From: Lactococcus carnosus
GTDB lineage: Bacteria; Bacillota; Bacilli; Lactobacillales; Streptococcaceae
Direction of reading: 5' to 3'
Assembly: GCF_006770265.1 (NCBI RefSeq)
Contig: NZ_CP017194.1
Location: 930,001-994,000 of the forward strand
Length of the DNA stretch: 64,000 bases
Each line of letters opens with the position of its first letter. The stretch's first letter is position 1. The position numbers and the translations under genes are program-made. The notes under the pieces were generated by a model. That model saw only the letters and a program-made list of their open reading frames with translations. It had not been told where the DNA came from and searched no databases. Of this stretch, positions 55,904 through 64,000 are shown piece after piece.

Positions 55904-57163
55904 CTATTTTTTGATGTGAATATCTTGTTTATTTGCCCATTGATTAGAAAAGAAATAATCATTTAATTTATAAGTCGGTTGTACTTGTTTAGTTGTTAGG
56001 AAGCGATTGACATGTTTATCGAACGCTAACCAACCATTCCATCCTAAATGGATTGTATCTTCCATAAAAAATTCTTGATTGCCTTGTTTTGAAAAATCGG
56101 CAATATGTTTAAAGCCCTGAGAAGAGAGTTGATACTTAATTTTAGTCACAGTTTTCTGGTACATATCCTCACTTAATCCCGTATAACTTTGCCATTTAGC
56201 ATTAACAGGAGGAATCACAAACATCACATCTGTATTATTCCTAGCAAATTCATTTAGCACGAGTTGTAAATCGTTATACTCAGGTGATTGGAGGTAAGAA
56301 AAGTGTCTCTGACTGTTCTTTAACTTAGGTAGTTTTGCGCCAATTTGTGTTGAAAAGAAATTATCTATAATACCAAACTCGTTATTAGTAGATTGTGAGT
56401 TACCCAGTTCATCTGCTCGTTGCTTAAGCGATTGTACGTTATATGGTTGCGGTAAGCGTTTCGCATGAGGTTGGACAAGTTTTTGAAAATTATTGTTAAA
56501 TTGTAGGCTAGAAAATGAGTTATCTTCATGGACTGCTAGGCTTTTTTGTATCTTAATTTGCCACAAATCAAACTGACTTAGCGACTTACCATTTGCAATT
56601 TTTTTCATGTATTTCGCTAGAGAACTAGTAGGCGATACTTTTAAAAAGTGTCTCGCTGCATATCTATCTTCTGGTATGTTTTGAGCAGTTTCTAGAAAAC
56701 GATAGCCTTGATCACTAGCAAAATAATAGTTAAATGAAATTGGCCCTTGTCCTTTTTTAGTAAACCATTGGGGAGAGATAAAAAAGACGGCTTGTTTATT
56801 TTCAAGTTCTGTGTGAATTTGCTGCATACCAAAGTAGTGCGTTAATGATTCAGCTCCTTGAAGACCAAGTAAAAATGGTGTGTAGGGTCTTTGATAAGCT
56901 TCAGATAATACAGACGGATGCAATTCATCAAATCGTTTCCATTCACTAGAGCCAAAAAAAGGCACGAAACGATGATTTGGATCTGAAAGTGCTTCTTTTT
57001 TAATCGTCGCATTTTTAAACACAATTTTTGTTAAGGCAGATGCTGCACGTTTTTCACTAGACAAGTTATGACTTGTTTTAGCGGGGGCAAGAAATAAAAC
57101 ACTTATGAGCAGGAGCATGGCTATCAAAATAGGTCCGAAAATAAACCAAAGTCGCTTAAGCAT
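55904..57163 (-). CDS. dltD: DltD, D-alanyl transfer to lipoteichoic acid
   Basis: Membrane-anchored thioesterase/acyltransferase that completes D-alanylation of teichoic acids outside the membrane. About 419 residues. N-terminal helix ([20 protein letters not shown]), catalytic Ser in [10 protein letters not shown], and Asp/His in [14 protein letters not shown] 57163 is chosen: it overlaps the dltC stop by eight bases and has AGGGA eight bases ahead. Confidence 0.94.
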   Translation of the reverse strand: MLKRLWFIFGPILIAMLLLISVLFLAPAKTSHNLSSEKRAASALTKIVFKNATIKKEALSDPNHRFVPFFGSSEWKRFDELHPSVLSEAYQRPYTPFLLGLQGAESLTHYFGMQQIHTELENKQAVFFISPQWFTKKGQGPISFNYYFASDQGYRFLETAQNIPEDRYAARHFLKVSPTSSLAKYMKKIANGKSLSQFDLWQIKIQKSLAVHEDNSFSSLQFNNNFQKLVQPHAKRLPQPYNVQSLKQRADELGNSQSTNNEFGIIDNFFSTQIGAKLPKLKNSQRHFSYLQSPEYNDLQLVLNEFARNNTDVMFVIPPVNAKWQSYTGLSEDMYQKTVTKIKYQLSSQGFKHIADFSKQGNQEFFMEDTIHLGWNGWLAFDKHVNRFLTTKQVQPTYKLNDYFFSNQWANKQDIHIKK

Positions 57164-57395
57164 GTTGTAATTCCCTAACACCTTCTACAATTTTATTGCC
57201 TGTATTCCAGTCATCACGGCCCATGTCTGACACTGGGATTTTAATATTAAATGTTGTCTCTAGTTCTATGACTAGCTCAACAGTCCCCATAGAATCTAGA
57301 ACACCAGCATCAAAGAGGTCTTCATCCATCATGGTAGAAATATCTTCCATAAATAGCGTATCGATAAGTTGAATTACTGTTTCTTGAACGTTCAT
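57156..57395 (-). CDS. dltC: DltC, D-alanyl carrier protein
   Basis: 79 residues; phosphopantetheine attached at Ser35 in [11 protein letters not shown]. Accepts D-alanine from DltA and passes it to DltB. TAGGAG ahead of the ATG. Preceded by a hairpin and a possible internal promoter, unlike the tight coupling elsewhere in the operon. Confidence 0.95.
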   Translation of the reverse strand: MNVQETVIQLIDTLFMEDISTMMDEDLFDAGVLDSMGTVELVIELETTFNIKIPVSDMGRDDWNTGNKIVEGVRELQHA

Positions 57396-57412
57396 TTTAA
57401 ATCTCCTAAATT

Positions 57413-57466
57413 AGTATAAGCATCATTGCTATTTATCTAAATGATATACTTTTTAGATAAATAGCA
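57413..57466 (-). promoter_or_regulatory. Hairpin and candidate internal promoter between dltB and dltC
   Basis: Perfect 15-base inverted repeat (57427-57441 with 57452-57466). On the minus strand TTTAGA (57441-57436), 17 bases, TATACT (57418-57413) form a possible promoter whose -35 lies inside the stem. Confidence 0.5.
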
Positions 57467-57517
57467 TGATGTCGTAGGCAGGTATAGCTGGTAATGATAC
57501 AAAGCATATGAATTAGC

Positions 57518-58807
57518 TTACTTAGGTTGAGAGAGAAAATTATGGAACCAAAGTGTATCTAAAAATCCTGAGAATATCAATAAGCTAATCATCACAACAT
57601 GGAATGTGATGAAAATCCCAAGACCATGTGTCCATTTATTATCTGCAAGTGGTCGTTGGCCGATAAGTTTTCGCGATTTATTGATTGCTTTTTTCTTACG
57701 AATCCACCAGTCATTAATGATAAGACCGACACCATGGAAGATCCCATAAGCCACGTAGTACCAGTGTAACCCATGCCAGAAGCCCATGAGTGTCATATTA
57801 AGCAAATAGGCGACACTTGAGGTTGTATTCCTATTTTTAAAGACTTTACGCTTCATCATGGTATAGACTAATCTCATGAAGACAAAATCTCTAAACCAGA
57901 AACTAAGAGACATATGCCAACGATTCCAAAAATCTTTTAAGTCTCTTGCTAGGAACGGTTTGTTGAAGTTGATGGGTGTTTTGATTCCCATGATATAAGA
58001 GATACCAACAGCAAACATAGAATAACCAGCAAAGTCAAAGAATAGGTCAAATCCCCAAGCATACATATACAGAATTGTGTGCCAATTTATTACGCCACCA
58101 GCAGCCAGTGCAGCTAGTTTGATAGGGGGAATAATATAGGTCACCAACGTATGAGAAATGATGAACTTATATAGTGCACCGAGCATCAGATACCAGACAG
58201 CTTTTTCAAGCATATTCAGATAGTCATCTCGACTGGGTACATTTACATAATCTTCATTAAACCGGCGATAGCGGTCGATTGGACCAGAAGAAATCGTTGG
58301 TAAAAAGATCATAAATCGTAAGAAGGACCAGATAGTTACATTTTTTAATTCACCATCACGCATTTCCATAATCATGGCAACATTTCTAAATGTCAGATAA
58401 GAAATACCTAGAAACCCAAGCAAACTATTATGGCCGACTATAGTAGGTTCTATTTTTATGATCAGTAATGGTAATAGTGAGAACAGGATGCTGATATAAA
58501 ATAACCAGTTATGATTGGCTTTTTTTCGATAAGCTTGATAGGCGAAGACGACAATGGTCTGCCAAACTAGATAAAAAATAAAAGCGAAAAATTGTAGATA
58601 ATGCAACCCACCGAACATCAAACTGATGAATGCAATGGAAACAAGTTCTTCATATATTGGTAATCTTTTACCAAACCAGATCGCGATAGCAATCGGAATA
58701 AGTGTTAAGAGTAAAAAGATAAAATAATTTGGTGTACCATAAGGTTGCCAATTAGGCAATGACCGTAAAAATGAACTCATTGGTAGTGACTGTAAAAATG
58801 AACTCAT
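57518..58807 (-). CDS. dltB: DltB, MBOAT-family D-alanine transferase
   Basis: Multi-pass O-acyltransferase that moves D-alanine across the membrane. 429 residues from the first ATG (58807), which overlaps the dltA stop in ATGA. Conserved His in [19 protein letters not shown]. The first nine residues (MSSFLQSLP) are repeated as MSSFLRSLP because of a 27-base duplication; the second ATG (58780) is an alternative start. Confidence 0.93.
   Translation of the reverse strand: MSSFLQSLPMSSFLRSLPNWQPYGTPNYFIFLLLTLIPIAIAIWFGKRLPIYEELVSIAFISLMFGGLHYLQFFAFIFYLVWQTIVVFAYQAYRKKANHNWLFYISILFSLLPLLIIKIEPTIVGHNSLLGFLGISYLTFRNVAMIMEMRDGELKNVTIWSFLRFMIFLPTISSGPIDRYRRFNEDYVNVPSRDDYLNMLEKAVWYLMLGALYKFIISHTLVTYIIPPIKLAALAAGGVINWHTILYMYAWGFDLFFDFAGYSMFAVGISYIMGIKTPINFNKPFLARDLKDFWNRWHMSLSFWFRDFVFMRLVYTMMKRKVFKNRNTTSSVAYLLNMTLMGFWHGLHWYYVAYGIFHGVGLIINDWWIRKKKAINKSRKLIGQRPLADNKWTHGLGIFITFHVVMISLLIFSGFLDTLWFHNFLSQPK
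58760..58807 (-). repeat. 27-bp tandem duplication at dltB start
   Basis: TGACYGTAAAAATGAACTCA plus T occurs at 58760-58780 and 58787-58807 with one difference, period 27. Each copy contains a start codon. Confidence 0.85.
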
Positions 58808-60345
58808 CGTGTATTCACCTCAGTTATCAATGCCTTGATATCAATTTTACCATTTGGTGTAATTGGTAGCGATTCCCGATAAATAAATCTTGATGGCATC
58901 ATATATGACATCATCTCATCTACAAGTTCAGCTTTAATTGTTTTTGTCAGGGTTAACTCTTTGTCAAATTGTGCTTTGACACCTGGTTTAACAACGACGT
59001 AAGCTAGTAATTGTTGGACTTTGTGTTGCGCATTATAGCGTGGGACAGCAACAGCAGCCTCTACATATTCAGATAGGTTTAAGACATGTGCGACTTCTTC
59101 AAGTTCTATACGGTAACCATTAAACTTGATTTGGAAATCAATTCGGCCCTGGTAATGCAACATACCATCAGCGTCTAGAGACCCTAAATCACCTGTATGA
59201 TAGGCTGGTGCACCATTCAATTCAAAGAAAGATTGGACTGTTTTTTCTGGATTATTAATATAGCCTTTTGAAACAGCAGGTCCTGTGACGATAATTTCAC
59301 CAGGCATATCAGGTTTTAGGATATCTCCCGCATCATTAATAATAAAGGTTGGTGAATCGGCTTTGATATACCCAATTGGCAGACGGTCAGCTTTTTCAAT
59401 CATCTGATTTGAAATCGCAACTGCTGAAAAAGCGACAGTACTCTCAGTAGGTCCAAATGAATTGATAATCCTAGCTTTTGGAAATCTCTGGTGCAATTTA
59501 CTTGCAGTACTGACGGTCAGCTCTTCACCACAAAAATAGAAATGTGATAGGTCTGGCATTTTATCGCTTGAAAAATCATCTGATAACAGCACCATATCAG
59601 CAAAAGAAGGTGTAGAGACCCATACTTGAATCGGCATTTGAGGTAAGATGGCAAACAAATCTTTAAAATTCTCTGTTTTTTCTTTAGGCAGTGCATATAA
59701 GCAACCACCTACTGCTAAAGCAGGTGCCCAGGACATGACTGACAAATCAAAGGAGTAAGGCGCTTGGGATAGTATCTTAGCACCCGATGGTAAATCAAAT
59801 TCACTAGATGTCAAAACCCAATTGACAAAAGATAGTAGGTTATCATGTGAAATTTGTACGCCTTTTGGTTGACCAGTTGTCCCAGAAGTAAAGATGATGT
59901 AATAGGTATCATCACCTGCTACAGGATGTGTCAACTCATAGGCAGTAGCTTGTGAAATGGCATCTGTCAAATCGTCTGAACTGATGATAGGTAGACCTGA
60001 GATAGCGATAGGGAGTTGTTGCACAGCAACGACTGCACTTGGTGCTGCAATCGTTACAATTGAGGTGATACGTTCAGTCGTTGAATTGACATCTACTGGA
60101 ATATAAGCGTGTCCTGATTTTGATAAGGCAACGAAAGCGACAAGCATCTCGTAGTCTTGTCCACCAAATACCATGACTGGGCTCTTAGCAGGTAAGTTTA
60201 AGCTATCAATATATGCAGCAAGACTATCTGAATCTTGCTTCAGTTGGGCGTAGGTATTTTGTTTACCTAACATATCATAAACTGGTTTTTGGGGTTGCGT
60301 GCGTGCGTAATGATCAAGTGTCACTATAAAGTCTGAAACGGGCAT
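58804..60345 (-). CDS. dltA: DltA, D-alanine--carrier ligase
   Basis: Adenylates D-alanine and loads it on DltC. About 513 residues. AMP-binding signatures [27 protein letters not shown] and PITPNGKID. Start at ATG 60345 (MPVSDFI), with AGAAAGAAG ahead; the upstream ATG at 60378 lies inside dltX. Stop overlaps the dltB start. Confidence 0.94.
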   Translation of the reverse strand: MPVSDFIVTLDHYARTQPQKPVYDMLGKQNTYAQLKQDSDSLAAYIDSLNLPAKSPVMVFGGQDYEMLVAFVALSKSGHAYIPVDVNSTTERITSIVTIAAPSAVVAVQQLPIAISGLPIISSDDLTDAISQATAYELTHPVAGDDTYYIIFTSGTTGQPKGVQISHDNLLSFVNWVLTSSEFDLPSGAKILSQAPYSFDLSVMSWAPALAVGGCLYALPKEKTENFKDLFAILPQMPIQVWVSTPSFADMVLLSDDFSSDKMPDLSHFYFCGEELTVSTASKLHQRFPKARIINSFGPTESTVAFSAVAISNQMIEKADRLPIGYIKADSPTFIINDAGDILKPDMPGEIIVTGPAVSKGYINNPEKTVQSFFELNGAPAYHTGDLGSLDADGMLHYQGRIDFQIKFNGYRIELEEVAHVLNLSEYVEAAVAVPRYNAQHKVQQLLAYVVVKPGVKAQFDKELTLTKTIKAELVDEMMSYMMPSRFIYRESLPITPNGKIDIKALITEVNTR

Positions 60346-60367
60346 GTCTATTCTTCTTTCTGTGTGA

Positions 60368-60526
60368 TTAAAATTCATTATAGATAAAATTACCTTGTCC
60401 AGCTCCAGTGTAACTGAAGAAGTAGAGGAGAGCTAAAAAAATAAAGAAGTAGAGGATAGTCTGTAAAATAAATTTGATGATTGGCCACTTATTTTGTTGT
60501 GGCAAGTTTATGATGTAATGAATCAC
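60368..60526 (-). CDS. dltX: DltX small membrane protein
   Basis: 52 residues from GTG 60526, with AGGAGA ahead. One helix ([17 protein letters not shown]) and the diagnostic C-terminus [12 protein letters not shown], which in characterised systems is involved in D-alanine transfer with DltD. First gene of the dlt operon, 22 bases before dltA. Confidence 0.93.
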   Translation of the reverse strand: MIHYIINLPQQNKWPIIKFILQTILYFFIFLALLYFFSYTGAGQGNFIYNEF

Positions 60527-60557
60527 TTTAGTCTCCTGTTGTGTTCAACCTGTTAGC

Positions 60558-60617
60558 AGACAGTGTACTGTCTATCTTAAGGTATCTGTTTTGCTTATGA
60601 TTATTACATTATAGCAA
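60558..60617 (-). promoter_or_regulatory. dlt operon promoter and leader palindrome
   Basis: Minus-strand TGCTATAAT (60617-60609) is an extended -10. Downstream in the leader lies AGACAGT-GT-ACTGTCT (60558-60573), a 7-2-7 dyad that may be an operator. Confidence 0.6.
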
Positions 60618-60744
60618 AACTAAAATTAAAATTGTATTAAAAATCGTAAAATGTTACTTACAATATTGAAAGATTTACATCTTTTAGTCTCTATCTTACA
60701 GCAAACCTAACCTGAACTCTCTTTAAAATAAGGTGTATCGTGAT

Positions 60745-61464
60745 TTAAAGCGGCTTTTTATTAGGTGTGCCCGCTTTACGGGGAAATCTTTTTGGTGTTT
60801 CCTTTTTCTTCTCAATCATCACTAGATGGCGTTCATCACCATTTGGTAAGGTATAATCTAGAGGTGTGCCTAATTTGCCACCTAAAATAGCAATCGCATG
60901 TTTGGCTTCTGTCATCTCATCTAGCATCTGACTTGCTTTAAGTGATAGCAGTTTACCATTCTTTTTTAAAAAAGGTAAGGTTAATTCTGACAAGACATTC
61001 AAGCGTGCTACTGCGCGAGCAGTAACATAGTCAAACTGACCTCTATAAATAGGATCTTGTCCAAAATCTTCAGCTCGTCCATGTAATAAGGTAACGGTCG
61101 TTGTATCGAAGTCTAGTTTATCAGATAGGGCTTCTAAAAATTTAATCCGTTTATTTAAGGAGTCAATGATGGTTACGTTTAACTCAGGAAAGATAATCTT
61201 CATCGGAAAACTCGGAAAACCAGCACCAGCGCCAATGTCTAACAATTTGAGTGACGTATTATCAATTACGTTATATAAAAGTGGTGTGATAGAATCATAA
61301 AAGTGCTTGAGATAGACGTCCTGTTTTTCAGTAATAGCAGTCAAATTAATTTTTTCGTTTTCAGTTACTAAAAAATGATAATAGGTTTCAAATTGTTTTT
61401 TTTGTGTATCAGTTAAATAAATATCAAATTTTTCTAGTTGGCTATAAAAGGCTTCTGGTGTCAT
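60745..61464 (-). CDS. rsmG: 16S rRNA m7G527 methyltransferase
   Basis: 239 residues. SAM-binding [24 protein letters not shown], and [12 protein letters not shown] are RsmG signatures; C-terminal [15 protein letters not shown] is standard. ATG overlaps the previous gene's stop (ATGA), so it is translated with the eet/dmk genes. Confidence 0.95.
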   Translation of the reverse strand: MTPEAFYSQLEKFDIYLTDTQKKQFETYYHFLVTENEKINLTAITEKQDVYLKHFYDSITPLLYNVIDNTSLKLLDIGAGAGFPSFPMKIIFPELNVTIIDSLNKRIKFLEALSDKLDFDTTTVTLLHGRAEDFGQDPIYRGQFDYVTARAVARLNVLSELTLPFLKKNGKLLSLKASQMLDEMTEAKHAIAILGGKLGTPLDYTLPNGDERHLVMIEKKKETPKRFPRKAGTPNKKPL

Positions 61465-62405
61465 AATTGTCTTTCTAGTAGGGTTTTCGTAATCATATAG
61501 ATATCAGATTTTACAGGGATATCTGGTAATTTTTGGATCAACTTCAAGGCCTTATCGGTATGCTTTTTAGCTAGTGCGTAGGTTTTATCTAAGGCATTTG
61601 TTTCATGAATAATGACAAATACTTGCTCATAAGCTTCCTGTGCTAATAGATCACCTACCTTAGTATCGGCAGCAATGGCAAATAGAACAGGCGCAGAATA
61701 GATCCCTTGTTTGATATCTGTCAGTACAGGTTTGCCAAAGGTTTGACTTTCTGTTGTGTAATCTAGATAGTCATCCATAATTTGGAAGGCAATACCGATA
61801 TTAAGTCCAATATCATAGGCACGTTTGGCAAGTAACATTTGGCCATCTGCAAAAAGAGAGACAGCACAAGCTTGTGCAAATAACTCAGCCGTTTTTCCGG
61901 AAATATTTGCTAGATAGTCTGAAATGGTTTGATCCGTGTTGAAACGCAAATTCATCTGCCCAAGTTCACCATTCAGTACGGTTTCCATGGCATCAATTCG
62001 CTTTGATAGATTTGACATATCTAAGGCGTGTTTAATCATTAACTTAAAGACAGCAATAAATAAATAATCACCAGCGTAGACAGCAACTTCATTGCCATAG
62101 AGGTGGGAAATCGTTGGTACACCCCGTCGTGTTTCGGCTTCATCAATGATATCATCATGAACTAGCGTTGCCGTATGTAGCAGTTCTATTGAACTGGCTA
62201 AGGCGATTCTTTTGTCTGAGTCTAAGGTTGTAAAGTCAGCAAATAGTAGCAGATATGCTGGGCGGAGCATCTTTCCACCAGAAGCTAACAAGCTTAGAAT
62301 CGCTTGCTGCGTCTGAGGATTTTTTACTTTAATGGCATCAGTCATCGTGTCATGAACGATATCAAGTTGCTTAGCAAGTTGGGGATATGTATTCCAAAAA
62401 GTCAT
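61461..62405 (-). CDS. dmkB: Polyprenyl diphosphate synthase, DmkB-like
   Basis: Makes the isoprenoid tail of (demethyl)menaquinone. About 314 residues; aspartate-rich motifs [15 protein letters not shown] and [10 protein letters not shown]. Start at ATG 62405 overlapping the eetB stop in ATGA; a TTG at 62420 is less likely. In Listeria and relatives dmkB lies with eetA and eetB in the extracellular electron transfer locus, the same order as here. Confidence 0.88.
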   Translation of the reverse strand: MTFWNTYPQLAKQLDIVHDTMTDAIKVKNPQTQQAILSLLASGGKMLRPAYLLLFADFTTLDSDKRIALASSIELLHTATLVHDDIIDEAETRRGVPTISHLYGNEVAVYAGDYLFIAVFKLMIKHALDMSNLSKRIDAMETVLNGELGQMNLRFNTDQTISDYLANISGKTAELFAQACAVSLFADGQMLLAKRAYDIGLNIGIAFQIMDDYLDYTTESQTFGKPVLTDIKQGIYSAPVLFAIAADTKVGDLLAQEAYEQVFVIIHETNALDKTYALAKKHTDKALKLIQKLPDIPVKSDIYMITKTLLERQL

Positions 62406-62950
62406 AGGTCTGTCATCCAAATTTTATTTTCTTTTACAAATAAATCATTGATCGGTTTAATCTTATAAAGTAGAGAGTTGGCAGCTACGCCTATAAAAAA
62501 GCCAGCCAAAAGACCGAAAAAGGCGAGCCATGGTAAATACAAAAGTACTGCAGGTGTCTGGGATATAAAAGTCGCCATTACAAGCTGACCGACATTATGA
62601 AAAAAACCGCCTGCTAATGAGATGCCAATCAGACTAACTAGTTTTGGTCCCAAGAGTTTGATGAGATACATGGCTAGAAGGGATAATATCCCACCAGAAA
62701 GACTGTACAAGAAGACAGAAAATCCAGTAAATAAGGCAGTAAGTAGCAATTTTAAGATCATCAAAATGATGACATCTGATTTTTTTAATGTAAAAATTGC
62801 CATTAAGACGACAAGATTACTAAACCCTAGTTTGGCACCAGGGGCGAATGCAAAAGGTGAGGGGAATAGGGTTTCGACGATACCAATAATGGTTGCCGTA
62901 GCTGTCAGTAAAGCAATATAGACAAGTCTATGTAGCTGATGTTGTGTCAT
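62402..62950 (-). CDS. eetB: EetB-like Gx transporter family membrane protein
   Basis: 182 residues, about five membrane helices, Gx_transp family (heptaprenyl synthase component I-like). FPFAFAPGAKLGFSNLVVL-type stretch at 30-50 is the family hallmark. Overlaps eetA in ATGA. Proposed membrane partner of EetA in moving electrons from NADH dehydrogenase to the outside. Confidence 0.85.
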   Translation of the reverse strand: MTQHQLHRLVYIALLTATATIIGIVETLFPSPFAFAPGAKLGFSNLVVLMAIFTLKKSDVIILMILKLLLTALFTGFSVFLYSLSGGILSLLAMYLIKLLGPKLVSLIGISLAGGFFHNVGQLVMATFISQTPAVLLYLPWLAFFGLLAGFFIGVAANSLLYKIKPINDLFVKENKIWMTDL

Positions 62951-63381
62951 TGGTAATCTACTATCCTATCTTTTTTATCTTTACCCTTGTCATCATCGGT
63001 TGCGCCCATGATTTCAATGACTAAGCGATGTGGTAAACACACGATGGTTTGACCAGTCTTACCAATGTAGCCCTTGCGAACACAAATTTGATCACCGCAG
63101 TTGGCATAAACAATGGCAATTTGACCATCACGAACTTCTATTTTATTGATGTCGTCATGTGCTGCGTCGCGGTAAGTATAGGTCTGGTCTTTACCTAAAT
63201 CAAACGTTTTAACGACCTGACTATTAACCCGAAGTTGCGCAATCTGCCCTGGCTGTTGATTTCCCCTTAGCAGTAAGAAAGGAGAAAAACTTGCGATCAT
63301 TAATAAGATTATCAAGATGAAATCGACTGGTTTCATCTGTAAATGCTTTACTTTTCTAGAGATGCCCGTGATTGATTTCAT
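62947..63381 (-). CDS. eetA: EetA-like NusG domain II protein
   Basis: 144 residues: one membrane helix (FILIILLMIASFSPFLLL), then the NusG_II beta domain with ANCGDQICVRKGYIGKTGQ and CLPHRLVIEI. Two Cys flank DQI and a third lies in CLPHR. ATG 63381 is preceded by GGAG at very short distance and by a TGATAAAAT extended -10 about ten bases upstream; ATG 63336 is an alternative. Confidence 0.85.
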   Translation of the reverse strand: MKSITGISRKVKHLQMKPVDFILIILLMIASFSPFLLLRGNQQPGQIAQLRVNSQVVKTFDLGKDQTYTYRDAAHDDINKIEVRDGQIAIVYANCGDQICVRKGYIGKTGQTIVCLPHRLVIEIMGATDDDKGKDKKDRIVDYQ

Positions 63382-63465
63382 TACTCCATTTTATCATGTT
63401 TTATAAATTTTTGCTTAAAAGTTTTAAGTGGCAAATGGGTAACAAGCTAGTTATCAAAAATAGAT

Positions 63466-63491
63466 AAGAAAAGCGTCCCTGTCGGAACGCT
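63466..63491 (-). terminator. Terminator after galU
   Basis: Minus-strand AGCGTTCC-GACA-GGGACGCT with a TTTTCTT tail. Confidence 0.8.
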
Positions 63492-63497
63492 AGATGA

Positions 63498-64000
63498 TTA
63501 GTTTTTCTTTGTACTTATTTTACTTGCTGCCTCAAGTTCTTTTGCTTTTTTGATAATATAATCATGTAAAGCATCTTTGATTTGCGGGTGTGTTAAGCCA
63601 TATTCGATTGTTGTTTCAACAAAGCCGAACTTGTCACCAACGTCATAACGTTTGCCTTTAAATTCACGAGCAAAAACGCGTTGTGTTTTATTTAATCGCT
63701 CGATTGCATCTGTGAGTTGGATTTCATTTCCAGCACCAGGTTTTTGAGTTTCTAGAATACTGAATATTTCAGGTGTTAATAAATAACGACCGATGATTGC
63801 AAGATCACTAGGTGCATCTTCAATTGCAGGTTTTTCAACAAAGTTAGCGACATTATAGAGTCCCTTTTCGACTTCGCCTTCGGGTGCAATGACACCATAT
63901 TTGTCAACTTCTTGATGCGGTACTGCCATGACCGCAATCGTAGATGCATGTGTTTTTTCATAGTCATTAATCAGTTGCTTCGTTAAGGGAATCTCAGACT
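63498..64000 (-). CDS. galU: UTP--glucose-1-phosphate uridylyltransferase (5' end outside window)
   Basis: C-terminal ~167 residues. Makes UDP-glucose, the partner of galE and glycolipid synthesis. Seen: [41 protein letters not shown], and the [21 protein letters not shown] motif conserved in GalU. The frame is open to the last base of the window. Confidence 0.94.
   Translation of the reverse strand, partial: SEIPLTKQLINDYEKTHASTIAVMAVPHQEVDKYGVIAPEGEVEKGLYNVANFVEKPAIEDAPSDLAIIGRYLLTPEIFSILETQKPGAGNEIQLTDAIERLNKTQRVFAREFKGKRYDVGDKFGFVETTIEYGLTHPQIKDALHDYIIKKAKELEAASKISTKKN

Noticed and set aside
1-64000. CRISPR array, tRNA or rRNA genes
   Set aside because: No regularly spaced repeats and no RNA-gene signatures were seen on either strand.

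Overview
The window looks like chromosome from a low-GC Gram-positive coccus of the Streptococcaceae. It is most like the Lactococcus / Pseudolactococcus (L. raffinolactis - L. piscium) branch: class 3 fructose bisphosphatase, a dlt operon with dltX, a perfect lactococcal-type PurBox before purH, cre sites, and a raffinose/melibiose-type cluster. The genus is an inference from gene content; no rRNA or tRNA gene was seen.

Layout. 1-6.5 kb: parE (5' end outside the window), ktrB-ktrA potassium uptake, parC. 6.5-9.8 kb: AT-rich leader and a broken LPxTG-type adhesin with CnaB repeats. 9.8-11.2 kb: lspA and an RluD-type pseudouridine synthase. 11.3-19.5 kb: complete Kdp potassium system (kdpD-kdpE, then a 31-residue microprotein, kdpF, kdpA, kdpB, kdpC). 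19.6-22.1 kb: HAD phosphatase and guaA. 22.1-29.3 kb: a ~7.1 kb integrative mobilizable element (IME) in the guaA 3' end, with tyrosine integrase, DUF3173 protein, MobT relaxase, FtsK/TcpA-type coupling protein, a ribbon-helix-helix regulator with an operator array, and an unrecognised cargo module. 29.6-31.8 kb: ahpC-ahpF. 32-37.9 kb: DUF6273-like protein and remnants, MerR regulator, quinone reductase, ribokinase, fbp, a toxin-like small ORF. 38-48.3 kb: LacI regulator, alpha-galactosidase, AraC regulator, MsmEFG-type ABC importer, sucrose phosphorylase, galE. 48.5-54 kb: PRD regulator with EIIB/EIIA domains, UlaB- and UlaA-like PTS genes, split transketolase. 54.1-55.7 kb: purH. 55.9-60.5 kb (minus strand): dltXABCD. 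60.7-64 kb (minus strand): eetA-eetB-dmkB of flavin-based extracellular electron transfer, rsmG, and galU (5' end outside).

How genes work together. Two potassium importers (Ktr constitutive type, Kdp high affinity) lie 8 kb apart. The alpha-galactoside cluster imports raffinose-type sugars, removes galactose, phosphorolyses sucrose and epimerises UDP-galactose; it lacks the ABC ATPase. The PTS/transketolase operon should feed a pentose-like sugar phosphate into the pentose phosphate pathway.

Main oddities. (1) The IME appears crippled: an out-of-frame junction fuses the end of the FtsK gene to a MobT gene lacking its N-terminus. (2) Three genes (ahpF, the PRD regulator, the IME cargo membrane protein) are each broken by one base in an A-tract, and the adhesin is broken three times in repeats. 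These are either sequencing/assembly errors, true decay, or slippage sites; reads would decide. (3) Several tiny genes are visible: the kdp microprotein, kdpF, dltX, a toxin-like peptide and a leader ORF.
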